Below are positions 54,735 to 62,638 of a stretch of DNA of 64,000 bases, piece after piece. Position numbers and translations under genes: made by a program. The notes under the pieces were generated by a model. It saw nothing but the letters and a program-made list of their open reading frames with translations, searched no databases and was not told the DNA's origin. Source of the stretch: Microcoleus sp. AS-A8 (GTDB lineage: Bacteria > Cyanobacteriota > Cyanobacteriia > Cyanobacteriales > Coleofasciculaceae). Every line of letters starts with the position of its first letter. Position 1 is the first letter of the stretch. The DNA lies in the NCBI GenBank assembly GCA_039962225.1, contig JAMPKV010000001.1, forward strand, positions 62,001-126,000. Reading direction: 5' to 3'.

Positions 54735-55418
54735 TTAGCTGCTATCTCCAAAACGATAGCCTTTTCCATAGACAGTGTGAATCAGAGGAGTTTCACCTTT
54801 GCCCTCAATTTTGCGCCGCAATAAGCGAATCAATGCGGCGACCACATTACTACTGGGTTGTTCATCTTCTGCCCATAGATGCTGATAAATTTGCCCATGG
54901 GTCAACAATTGACCCGTGTGGCGCATAAAGAATTCTAGTAACTGACTTTCTTTTTCCGAGAGTTCAATTAAACGTCCATGGCGATAAGCTAGCTGATTTT
55001 CCAAATCCAGTTCTAGGTTCGCAACCCGCAGACGTTGGGGCGCACTGCTATCAGTTGTCGCAGAACGTCGCAACAAAGCGCGAACTCTGGCGAGTAACTC
55101 TCGCAGTTCAAAGGGTTTAACCAGATAATCGTCAGCACCGGCGTCTAATCCTTCGACTCGATCATTCAAGGTATCTTTCGCGGTGAGGAAAAGCACGGGT
55201 GTCGTTCGCCCTTGCGATCGCAACTGCTGGCAAAGTTCCAATCCCGACAGTTTTGGCAGCATCCAATCTAAAATCAGCAAGTCATAATCGCTGCCGGACG
55301 CTAACTCACTTCCCGTCGCCCCATCATAAGCCACATCAACCGCGTAACCCTCACGGTTTAACACTCGACTCAGTGGTTCAGTTAGCTCAATTTCATCATC
55401 AACTAAAAGGATTCGCAT
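54735..55418 (-). CDS. rppA: OmpR/PhoB-type response regulator, RppA-like
   Basis: 227 residues from ATG 55416-55418 (MRILLVDDEIELTEPLSRVL); an in-frame upstream start at 55469 adds 17 residues that do not belong to a receiver. The receiver has the acidic pair DDE, phospho-Asp in LLILDWMLPKLSG, and KPFELRELLARVRALLRRS. The C-terminal winged helix shows LSEKESQLLEFFMRHTGQLL and RRKIEGKGETPLIHTVYGKG YRF at the end. The sequence resembles cyanobacterial RppA, a regulator of photosynthesis and metal/redox responses. Its cognate kinase RppB, usually the next gene, is not adjacent here. It is divergent from hisG across a 125-bp gap. Confidence 0.8.
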   Translation of the reverse strand: MRILLVDDEIELTEPLSRVLNREGYAVDVAYDGATGSELASGSDYDLLILDWMLPKLSGLELCQQLRSQGRTTPVLFLTAKDTLNDRVEGLDAGADDYLVKPFELRELLARVRALLRRSATTDSSAPQRLRVANLELDLENQLAYRHGRLIELSEKESQLLEFFMRHTGQLLTHGQIYQHLWAEDEQPSSNVVAALIRLLRRKIEGKGETPLIHTVYGKGYRFGDSS

Positions 55419-55543
55419 TGTTTGTGAAGGGCATCCAAGAACCTTTTTGTAGTCCTGACTGCAATTCATGATAAGTTGCCAATATTATAGGTAGCTCATG
55501 CTTCAGGCATGAATGCACTATTTCAAATTGAGCCAATATTTCT

Positions 55544-56188
55544 ATGCTGACTGTTGCATTACCCAAAGGCGCACTTCTGATCGATAGCATCAAGCTGCTA
55601 CAAGCCGTCGGCTTAGATTTTAGTGCTTTTCTTGACTCCGGTAGCCGCCTACTCCAGATTCAAGACCCTAGCGGCACCGCCAAAGCCCTGCTGGTGCGAG
55701 CACAGGATGTCCCAGTTTATGTGGAATATGGTCAAGCGCAGTTAGGGATTGTCGGTTACGATGTTCTACGGGAAAAGACCTCTCAAGTCGCTCACCTCGC
55801 TGATTTACGCTTTGGCAAGTGCCGCATGTCGGTGGCGGTACGCGATTCCAGCCCCTACCGCAGTTCTTTAGAATTGCCACCTCACGGTCGTGTCGCGTCG
55901 AAATTTGTACACTGTGCCCGCGAACACTTCAATAATCTGGATTTGCCAGTAGAAATTATTCCCCTCTACGGTTCTGTGGAACTCGGCCCCATTACCGGGA
56001 TGTCAGAAGCCATTGTCGATTTAGTCTCCACCGGTCGGACTTTAAAAGAAAACGGTTTAATTGAAATTGACATTTTGTTTGAGAGTACGGCGCGGCTGAT
56101 TGCTCACCCCCTAAGTTATCGCCTCAATACGTATGAACTCCGCCATTGGGTAGAGCAGTTGCAAGCCTTAACCTTGAGTACAATCTAA
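55544..56188 (+). CDS. hisG: ATP phosphoribosyltransferase, short form
   Basis: 214 residues. First enzyme of histidine synthesis: ATP plus PRPP to phosphoribosyl-ATP. The N-terminus [20 protein letters not shown] and the PRPP loop region [25 protein letters not shown] are diagnostic. The C-terminal His-binding ACT domain of the long form is missing, so the enzyme needs the regulatory partner HisZ, encoded elsewhere. The ATG at 55544 lies after a small hairpin (TCATGCTTCAGGCATGA near 55497-55513). It is a single gene. Confidence 0.95.
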   Translation: MLTVALPKGALLIDSIKLLQAVGLDFSAFLDSGSRLLQIQDPSGTAKALLVRAQDVPVYVEYGQAQLGIVGYDVLREKTSQVAHLADLRFGKCRMSVAVRDSSPYRSSLELPPHGRVASKFVHCAREHFNNLDLPVEIIPLYGSVELGPITGMSEAIVDLVSTGRTLKENGLIEIDILFESTARLIAHPLSYRLNTYELRHWVEQLQALTLSTI

Positions 56189-56792
56189 GTGGCAATGGCG
56201 CTGGGGGTCGCAACGGAGTATCGAAGCCAGAAAAAATTCTCCCATTACCTATAATCTAAGATTTCAGGTCACTAGAGTACACCTGTATGGGCGAAGCATT
56301 TGGGCGATAAGCCATAAATAATTAACAAGATTTTCTTACCAAATGCTTCGCCCCTTCCCCTAACGCCGATTACTGTACTTCATAAACTTGTAATCCGCTG
56401 TAAAAATGGCTTTAAAAGCCAAGGTTTAATGCTTGATAGGTAGAAATTGAAGGGGCTTATTATAGAGAGCTGATTAATAAACCAAGTAAAAAAATATTCG
56501 TTATCCATTGCCCACTATTACTAAAATTTAATCCTGCTTTTTGGCTTAATCGTCTACCTACAGGAAGGGTATACTATTAAGCCAAGTTGTACTCGTAAAG
56601 ACAAAATAATATAAGTTGTAGCGGTGAATACAAAAGACTCAAGCACTGCACTTTAAAACTACCTCCCGCGTAAGGGGTACAAATCCAACCAAATTTCTGA
56701 AAATGGTAGGCAATCTATTAGCTGAAGTGTAGGGTGATCACGTCGCCAAAGCAGATAGGTTAATAGTGCGGTAGTTACTATAAATCCTCTAT
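56189..56792. other. Intergenic region with long inverted repeat
   Basis: 604 bp without a gene. It contains GGGCGAAGCATTTGG (56289-56303) and its perfect inverse CCAAATGCTTCGCCC (56339-56353), enclosing 35 AT-rich bases, a MITE-like element of 65 bp. The region 56440-56790 is AT-rich and probably contains the promoter of the SDR gene. Confidence 0.55.
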
Positions 56793-57998
56793 ATGGATAA
56801 TCAGAATCCTCTTATTCTTGTTGCAGTTGGCGTAGGCGCTTTGCTCGTCGTGCTTTGGGTGGTGGGATGGTGGCGCGAACGTCAATACAATCTCACAGGC
56901 AAGACGGTGCTGCTTACGGGCGGTTCTCGCGGACTGGGTCTAGTTATGGCACGCCAGTTGATACAGCAAGGAGCGCGTTTGGCAATTTGTGCCCGTGATG
57001 CGGCAGAGCTGGAAAGAGCGCGTAATGAATTAGAACAGCAGGGTGGACAAGTATTGGCTTTGCCTTGCGATGTCACCGAGCGCTCTCAAGTTGAGCAGAT
57101 GGTGCAGCAGGTAGGCGATCGCCTCGGTCAGATCGACATCCTCATCAACAACGCAGGCACCGACCTTATCGGTCCAATGGATGTGTTGACGATGGAGGAC
57201 TACGACGACTTGATGAAGCTGCATTTCTGGGCACCGCTATACACCACCTATGCAGTTTTCCCAGAGATGCGTCAACGACAGGCTGGACGCATCGTCAATA
57301 TCTCTTCCATCGGTGGCAAGGTGGTTTCCCCGCACATGTTGGCGTATTGTGCTAGCAAATTTGCCTTAACGGGGTTGTCTGAAGGGATGCGGGCAGAACT
57401 GGCAAAAGAGGGGATTGCTGTCACAACAGTATGTCCCGGTTTCATCCGCACAGGTGTAATCGACCATGCCATCTTCAAAGGTCAGCACCGCAAGGAGTAT
57501 ACCTGGTTCAGCATTGCTGATTCGTTACCCTTGCTCTCTACAAGTGCCGAAAATGTTGCTCGTCAGACTATTGCTGCCTTGCGACGGGGTGATGCAGAGC
57601 TGATTGTGCCATTTTGGACTCAAATCAGTGCCAAATTGTTTGCACTGTTTCCAGGACTCAATTCCACTCTGCTGGGTTGGGCGAATCGATTGCTACCTGA
57701 AGCAGGTGGCATTGGTAGCGAACGCGCAGAGCGCACGCTTCGCGAACGCGCTTTCGGAAAAGACAGCCACTCATCCTTGTCGCCTTCCTTGTTAACCTCC
57801 TTAAGTGACAAAGCTGCACGGGAAAATAACGAGATTACAACTGCGAATGCAGATGGCGCTGAAGCAGATCAGCCGATTGAAACTGAGCGACAACAGCGAC
57901 AGGTAGAAGCACAGCGAGTCGTGATAGGAGAGACTGACTCCTTTGAAATCACTGAGGGAACGCCATCGCCTGAACCAGCGATCGCAGAAGACGACTAA
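56793..57998 (+). CDS. Membrane-anchored short-chain dehydrogenase/reductase
   Basis: 401 residues. One N-terminal transmembrane helix (about 5-26, LILVAVGVGALLVVLWVVGW) precedes a classical SDR: cofactor motif LLTGGSRGLGLVMARQL (TGxxxGxG), NNAG in DILINNAGTDLIG, and catalytic Ser, Tyr, Lys in IVNISSIGGKVVS and MLAYCASKFALTG. CDVTERSQVE fits NAD(P) binding. The C-terminal 100 residues, after FWTQISAKLFALFPGLNSTL, are acidic and low-complexity (EEN..ADGAEADQPIE). The substrate is unknown; lipids or sterol-like compounds are typical for anchored members. It opens the accessory gene block and is 54 bp upstream of the DehI-like gene. Confidence 0.85.
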   Translation: MDNQNPLILVAVGVGALLVVLWVVGWWRERQYNLTGKTVLLTGGSRGLGLVMARQLIQQGARLAICARDAAELERARNELEQQGGQVLALPCDVTERSQVEQMVQQVGDRLGQIDILINNAGTDLIGPMDVLTMEDYDDLMKLHFWAPLYTTYAVFPEMRQRQAGRIVNISSIGGKVVSPHMLAYCASKFALTGLSEGMRAELAKEGIAVTTVCPGFIRTGVIDHAIFKGQHRKEYTWFSIADSLPLLSTSAENVARQTIAALRRGDAELIVPFWTQISAKLFALFPGLNSTLLGWANRLLPEAGGIGSERAERTLRERAFGKDSHSSLSPSLLTSLSDKAARENNEITTANADGAEADQPIETERQQRQVEAQRVVIGETDSFEITEGTPSPEPAIAEDD

Positions 57999-58052
57999 TC
58001 AGGATTCCCGTAGATCGAACCTTCGCAGGCACCCCCTGAAATTCAAGACACG

Positions 58053-58829
58053 TTGGGAATTCCCTGGATACCTGCTTCCTGGCGTGCTTATGCGATGTAT
58101 CCATCAGTGATGCAGTTGTTTTGGGAGCGTTTCAAATCGGCGATGCAAACCGAATCTTGTTTGGAAAATGCGATCGCCATTACCGAGCGTGTTTATCGGG
58201 ATAGTAACGACTGGTATCTACCAAACTATCAAATTGATGTGAATGAAGCACAGCGGCATCAGATCCAGAGAGTACTGAATGCGTTCACCTTTGGTAATCC
58301 CCAATTGCTGATTCAGCAAATTGCCTTGAGTCGAACCCTAGCAGGCGAAGTGGTTGGTCAGGAGGGCAATGCCGATGTTCGTCGTGGCCCCAATGCAAAT
58401 CAGCACTCAGAAATCCAACTGATTGGTGAGCAGTCTGTTCGGGAGATGTCGGCAGAAATGCAACAGGCATATCGAGACATCAAACAAACTCTGGGTGTAC
58501 CGATTGTGAACTCCGACTACCAGGCATTAGCGCGATGGTCTGCGTTTTTCCTGCCAGCATGGGAAGACATCAAACTTTGGCGGGAGCGACCGGAATATCA
58601 GCTTCTCAAGCAGGATATTGTCCGCAGAGCAGAGAACGCTGCCAGTCGTCTGTGTCCGGTTGTTGCGATCGGTGAACGGGAAGTGCGCGATCGCTTGGAC
58701 AACCCCGAAGATTTTGAGCGGATTCAGCAGACAGTGCAAATGTTCAAGGATGTCTTGCCGGAATTGATTGTACAGGATGCCCTATTTCACATGGGTCTGG
58801 CAAGTCTTCAATCCGTCACTACACGTTGA
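58053..58829 (+). CDS. DehI-type 2-haloacid dehalogenase homologue, probably 5'-damaged
   Basis: 258 residues from a TTG at 58053. The protein is an internal duplication: TLGIPWIPASWRAYAMYPSV (beginning just upstream) matches TLGVPIVNSDYQALARWSAF near residue 148, and each half is followed by a helical AxxAxxRA-type run. This pseudodimer and the NSDYQALARW motif are features of DehI, which hydrolyses both D- and L-2-haloacids using water activated by an Asp. The frame is open upstream to 58014 and reads IEPSQAPPEIQDTLGIPW with no ATG, GTG or TTG before 58053. The family's YxDI between PPEIQ and TLG appears to be missing. The gene may be truncated; activity is doubtful. Confidence 0.65.
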   Translation: MGIPWIPASWRAYAMYPSVMQLFWERFKSAMQTESCLENAIAITERVYRDSNDWYLPNYQIDVNEAQRHQIQRVLNAFTFGNPQLLIQQIALSRTLAGEVVGQEGNADVRRGPNANQHSEIQLIGEQSVREMSAEMQQAYRDIKQTLGVPIVNSDYQALARWSAFFLPAWEDIKLWRERPEYQLLKQDIVRRAENAASRLCPVVAIGEREVRDRLDNPEDFERIQQTVQMFKDVLPELIVQDALFHMGLASLQSVTTR

Positions 58830-59129
58830 TCTTCTGCTGTAATTCGATTGATGGAATTAGCACAAACGTCATTGCATTTGCAGTGACTTCTGTTTATGGT
58901 GCAAAAAGCTTTTGAATATAAACAAATCGGATCTACGGTAGAGCATTGGAAACTGGGCGATCGCTCTTGGAAAAAGGTTAGCGCTTCGCCTTACACAAAC
59001 TCAATAGTTAAATCGAGTAACTTGCAGCCGCAACTGGCTTTTGGCGGGTGGGACGCTTGCGGTTTGAATCGAAGCTAACAGGCACGCTACCCTGGAGTGA
59101 GTGAGCTTCTGAATCTTACTTAACATAAA
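58830..59129. other. Intergenic region
   Basis: 300 bp between the DehI-like and the HEPN-like genes. A 60-codon open frame at 58896-59078 has no recognisable protein features and was rejected. No terminator or RNA gene was recognised. Confidence 0.4.
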
Positions 59130-60035
59130 ATGCCTCCAGAAAGACTACCTACAGTTTTAATATTTGTTCCTGAGCAATGGGACTACGTCACTCGATTTGC
59201 TAAATGGCATGGTGCACCATTTCCAAGTAACCAAAACCTGTTAAATGCTCTAGGAACTATCACAGATCATCGGAATAAGTTTGAAACTCTTGCAGCGCGA
59301 ACAACACACTTGATTCCTGAACTTGTTGAAGAGCGTAACCAGCTTGATCAACGTGGTTACTCAAGTATGGATAAGACAAATGAGTTTACAAGTATGATTG
59401 AGGCTTTAATCTGTGAGCTTTATTCCTGCCTTGACGGTCTGCGAAATACAATCTACATAATTTACAAAAATGTGCGAGGCGTGCAGAACAAATCCACTGA
59501 AAAACTGTTCAGCAAAGCAGTACAGGAGGAATATGGCAATGACTTTCCTCCAGAAATTAATAACCGACTAAAGGTTGCATACGAGAATTGGTTCTTGGAT
59601 TTACGTCGTATTCGCTCTGAGTTAACGCATCGTAGAGTAGGCAGTTGTTTGCTTCATTATGACTTACGCATTTCTTATCGTCATGATTTCCTTCGCTCGG
59701 ATACAGGAGTATTGATTATTGATGACATCATTACATGGATCAATACCCATGCAGGACATGTCGATATCTTGCTGAATGAAGTCTGCAAATTCTGGTTGGC
59801 TCAACTCGATCCACGGGAAACCAAAGAGATTTGTGGGTTTCATATGGGAAGGGTCATGCTTAGGGTTATCAACATCGCTGAACCTGTCAATAGTGACTCA
59901 GGACTTTGCTTCTTCCGACATTTCTATGAAGAAAAACCTGAATATGCTTGTCCTCTAAGGGATTCATGTGCAGCCTACGCTCGTGTTGGATGTCACTCTC
60001 GTGAATTGGTTGCCAGAATAACAAGAGCGGTTTAG
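59130..60035 (+). CDS. HEPN-like protein with C-terminal Cys cluster, unknown function
   Basis: 301 residues, no family assigned. The central part is helical: NEFTSMIEALICELYSCLDG, then LDLRRIRSELTHRRVGSCLL. The stretch RSELTH fits the Rx4-6H signature of HEPN ribonucleases and related DNA/RNA-associated domains. The C-terminus has EYACPLRDSCAAYARVGCHS, three Cys plus His that could bind metal. No signal peptide or membrane helix is present. The gene stands between the dehalogenase-like and AKR genes, 300 bp from the first. Its stop codon (60033-60035) is the start of a perfect 15-bp hairpin. HEPN proteins often belong to toxin-antitoxin or defence systems; no antitoxin partner is seen next to it. 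Confidence 0.55.
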   Translation: MPPERLPTVLIFVPEQWDYVTRFAKWHGAPFPSNQNLLNALGTITDHRNKFETLAARTTHLIPELVEERNQLDQRGYSSMDKTNEFTSMIEALICELYSCLDGLRNTIYIIYKNVRGVQNKSTEKLFSKAVQEEYGNDFPPEINNRLKVAYENWFLDLRRIRSELTHRRVGSCLLHYDLRISYRHDFLRSDTGVLIIDDIITWINTHAGHVDILLNEVCKFWLAQLDPRETKEICGFHMGRVMLRVINIAEPVNSDSGLCFFRHFYEEKPEYACPLRDSCAAYARVGCHSRELVARITRAV

Positions 60036-60066
60036 ATCCCCGACTTTTTAGAAAAGTCGGGGATCT
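60034..60066 (+). terminator. Perfect 15-bp hairpin at the HEPN-like gene stop
   Basis: AGATCCCCGACTTTT (60034-60048) and AAAAGTCGGGGATCT (60052-60066) pair perfectly around the loop TAG. ATCCCCGACTT-type hairpins are frequent interspersed elements in cyanobacterial genomes. It may serve as a terminator, though T-rich sequence does not follow it. Confidence 0.6.
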
Positions 60067-60240
60067 TGCCTTCACGAGCGAGCGCGTAATGCATCAACTC
60101 AACCCTTTACCTCACACCGCCTAAATTGTCAATACCCAGTTCTAGTGTGTCTCTAGCAAGATGTTGTGAACGTTTCCTTGCGTTTGAATTTGCTCATAGC
60201 TATATGCACTTAAGCAATAGCTGGCAGACAAGGAGAACAG

Positions 60241-61203
60241 ATGTCAGAAAGTACGTCAAACTCAGAAATGTTATACCGAACTCTCGGCAGCACAGGAGAG
60301 AGAGTTTCTGTAATCGGATTGGGGGGTTGGCACCTCAGCTTAAAGCATGTTGATGAGCAACTGGCTAACCGGATTGTTCGCACTGCGATCGAGCGCGGCA
60401 TCACCTTTATGGATAACTGTTGGGATTATAACGGTGGAGTCAGCGAAATTCGCATGGGGAAAGCGTTGCGTGATGGCTACCGAGACAAAGTATTCCTGAT
60501 GACGAAAATTGACGGTCGCTCCAAGAAAGAAGCCACAAGACAGCTAGACGAATCATTGCAACGCTTGCAAGTTGATTGCATCGATCTCGTCCAGCACCAC
60601 GAAATCCTCCGCTACGAAGACCCGCATCGGGTGTTCGACCCAGAAGGGGCGAATGCTGCTTTGATTGAGGCGCGTGAAGCTGGCAAGCTCCGATACATTG
60701 GCTTCACCGGGCATAAAGACCCCCAGATTCATCTGCATATGCTGGAAGTTGCAGCCCAGCAGGGGTTTAAGTTTGATGCCGTTCAGATGCCGCTGAGTGT
60801 GATGGATGCACACTACCGGAGCTTTGGGAAACTGGTTGTGCCAGAACTGGTCAAACAAAACATCGGCATTCTGGGCATGAAAAGCATGGCAAACGGTATT
60901 CTTTTACAGTCAAATACGGTAACGCCAATTGAGTGTTTGCACTATGCCCTGAATCTACCCACATCGGTTGTGATTACGGGAATTGACAGCATGGAGATTC
61001 TCGATCAAGCGTTTGAAGCGGTGCGGACATTTCAGCCAATGAATGACGAGCAAGTGCGATCGCTCTTAGCAAAAACAGCCGAAGCCGCATCACGAGGCGA
61101 GTTTGAGCCATTCAAAACCTCATCAATTTACGACGGCACTGCCCAGAATCCCGATTGGTTGGGAGAGGAGCCAGAGCGCATCCAGCGATTAATGTCAGCG
61201 TGA
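60241..61203 (+). CDS. Aldo/keto reductase
   Basis: 320 residues, (beta/alpha)8 barrel with NADPH. The catalytic tetrad is visible: Asp and Tyr in TFMDNCWDYNGGVSEIRMG, Lys in KVFLMTKIDGRSK and His in IDLVQHHEILRYED. Cofactor-side sequence SVVITGIDSMEILDQAFEA lies near 240-260. The N-terminal MLYRTLGSTGERVSVIGLGG is typical of the AKR superfamily. The ATG at 60241 has AGGAG six bases upstream. It reduces an unknown carbonyl in the cytoplasm. It lies in the accessory block; enzymes of this kind often detoxify reactive aldehydes. Confidence 0.9.
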   Translation: MSESTSNSEMLYRTLGSTGERVSVIGLGGWHLSLKHVDEQLANRIVRTAIERGITFMDNCWDYNGGVSEIRMGKALRDGYRDKVFLMTKIDGRSKKEATRQLDESLQRLQVDCIDLVQHHEILRYEDPHRVFDPEGANAALIEAREAGKLRYIGFTGHKDPQIHLHMLEVAAQQGFKFDAVQMPLSVMDAHYRSFGKLVVPELVKQNIGILGMKSMANGILLQSNTVTPIECLHYALNLPTSVVITGIDSMEILDQAFEAVRTFQPMNDEQVRSLLAKTAEAASRGEFEPFKTSSIYDGTAQNPDWLGEEPERIQRLMSA

Positions 61204-61635
61204 GCGAGAGAGGCGATTACAAGGGTATTTCCTTAAATGTTAAGCCCGATTGTGCTTGGGCATACTTTTGCAATTCTTTTAATTTTATCTAGAATTAGTC
61301 ATAGAGCCAGTCCTGTCTGAGGATAGAACACCTATAAAAAACTGAATAATATTGTTGTAGAGTAATGTGTTTAATAGGTGCAAATTATGACATCATCTAT
61401 TTGCCAAGAAGGCTCCGACTCGTTCGTCCGCGTAAGGCAAGAGACCCCATTAGTCTGCAAATATAAAGTGATTTAGACCCGAATTATTGGCAATTAATTT
61501 GAATCTAAAATAGCCTTGATAAGTGAGGGAGAGTTTGCCTGCACTAAAAATCAATCCATATCAAGTTAGAGAGATACTTGCAGCAACACCCATCTTTGCG
61601 CTTATTCTTGCATAACGACTTAATAGTGCGTATTG
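61204..61635. other. Intergenic region between converging genes
   Basis: 432 bp without a gene, AT-rich. It lies between the stops of the AKR gene and the broken epoxide hydrolase. No strong hairpin, repeat or RNA gene was recognised. Confidence 0.4.
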
Positions 61636-62604
61636 TTAGGTATCTAGACCAACCAAAAACTCAGTGAGCAATTGATTGACCTCGGTTGGGCGCTCCTGTT
61701 GAATCCAGTGTCCGGCACCTGGCAACAAAACCTTCTTCTTCAAGTTCGGCACTGTTTCCCCCATTGCATCGAAAGCGTTTCGGTTCATCGCAATTACCCC
61801 GTCTTCCTCCCCTGCCACAAACAGTGCAGGCTGGTGCAGCTTTGCGCCACTCAGAAAAGCCGTCAGTTCCCAGTTCCGGTCAGAGTTCCGGTACCAATTC
61901 AGTCCGCCTCGAAAACCTGTCCGTTGAAACTCGTCTGTGAAAAAGTCGATGTCTTGTTCGGTTAACCAAGCAGGAAGCGTCTCTGGCAGCGTGCCAGTGT
62001 CAAGAAACTTCTCGGATTTACTGAACAGGGGGCGCAATCGCTTCTGGGGTGGTGCGTCTCCCGAGCCGGAGTAGAGCAACATGCTTATCGTCTTGCGGAC
62101 ATCCGCTTCGAGTTCCGCCTCAGCTAACCCTTGCTCCTGAAAGTACAGTTGGTAAAACTGCTGGTTCTCGCCAGCCATGCGTTTGAGTGCCTGTGTAGGA
62201 CGGATGGAAGTCCAAGCTCTTGGCTTGTAAGGGATACTGAGCAAAACGGTGGCAGAGAAAATATCTGGTCTTAACAGGGAGCAATATCGGGCAACGACAG
62301 CCCCCCAGTCATGACCAACGATGACCGCATATTCTTCGTTGAGGGCATCAACAAGACCAACAATATCCGCTGTTAATTCGAGAATGTTGTAGGCTTCAAT
62401 CGCTTCAGGTTGATCGGTTTTACCATAACCCCGTTGGTCTGGTGCTACGACATGGTAACCTGCCTCCGAGAGCGCTTTTAGTTGGTGCCGCCAGGAATAT
62501 CAACATTCTGGGAAGCCGTGGCACAAGACGACTAACGGACCCTCACCTTGTTCAGCAATGTGCATCTTGATGCCATTTGTATTGATGAATCGATGCGTTA
62601 CCAT
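61636..62604 (-). pseudogene. Epoxide hydrolase-like alpha/beta hydrolase, interrupted by one TGA
   Basis: The ATG at 62602-62604 starts MVTHRFINTNGIKMHIAEQG, continuing to LVVLCHGFPEC, then TGA at 62500-62502, then YSWRHQLKALSEAGYHVVAP in the same frame. The family consensus here is HGFPExWYSWRHQ, so the TGA replaces a conserved Trp codon (TGG to TGA). The frame then runs without further stops through GHDWGA (nucleophile Asp), the cap domain and GAGHWIQQERP (catalytic His) to 61636, full family length of about 322 residues. Without the TGA this would be a complete epoxide hydrolase. A shorter product could start internally near 62244 but would lack the nucleophile. An assembly error is possible. 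Confidence 0.8.
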
Positions 62605-62638
62605 AGTTCATCGGAGTCAGTTACTTTTATCTCATAAA

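Noticed and set aside
58896-59078. 60-codon plus-strand open frame between DehI-like and HEPN-like genes
   Set aside because: No ribosome site, no recognisable features, composition unlike a protein.
61636-62244. Independent 202-residue hydrolase
   Set aside because: Lacks the nucleophile and oxyanion hole, which lie in frame upstream of 62244; it is the 3' part of a broken gene.
41280-62604. Alternative genetic code or stop-codon recoding
   Set aside because: Both TAG and TGA occur as normal terminators elsewhere in the window, and the interrupted genes lie in decaying regions.
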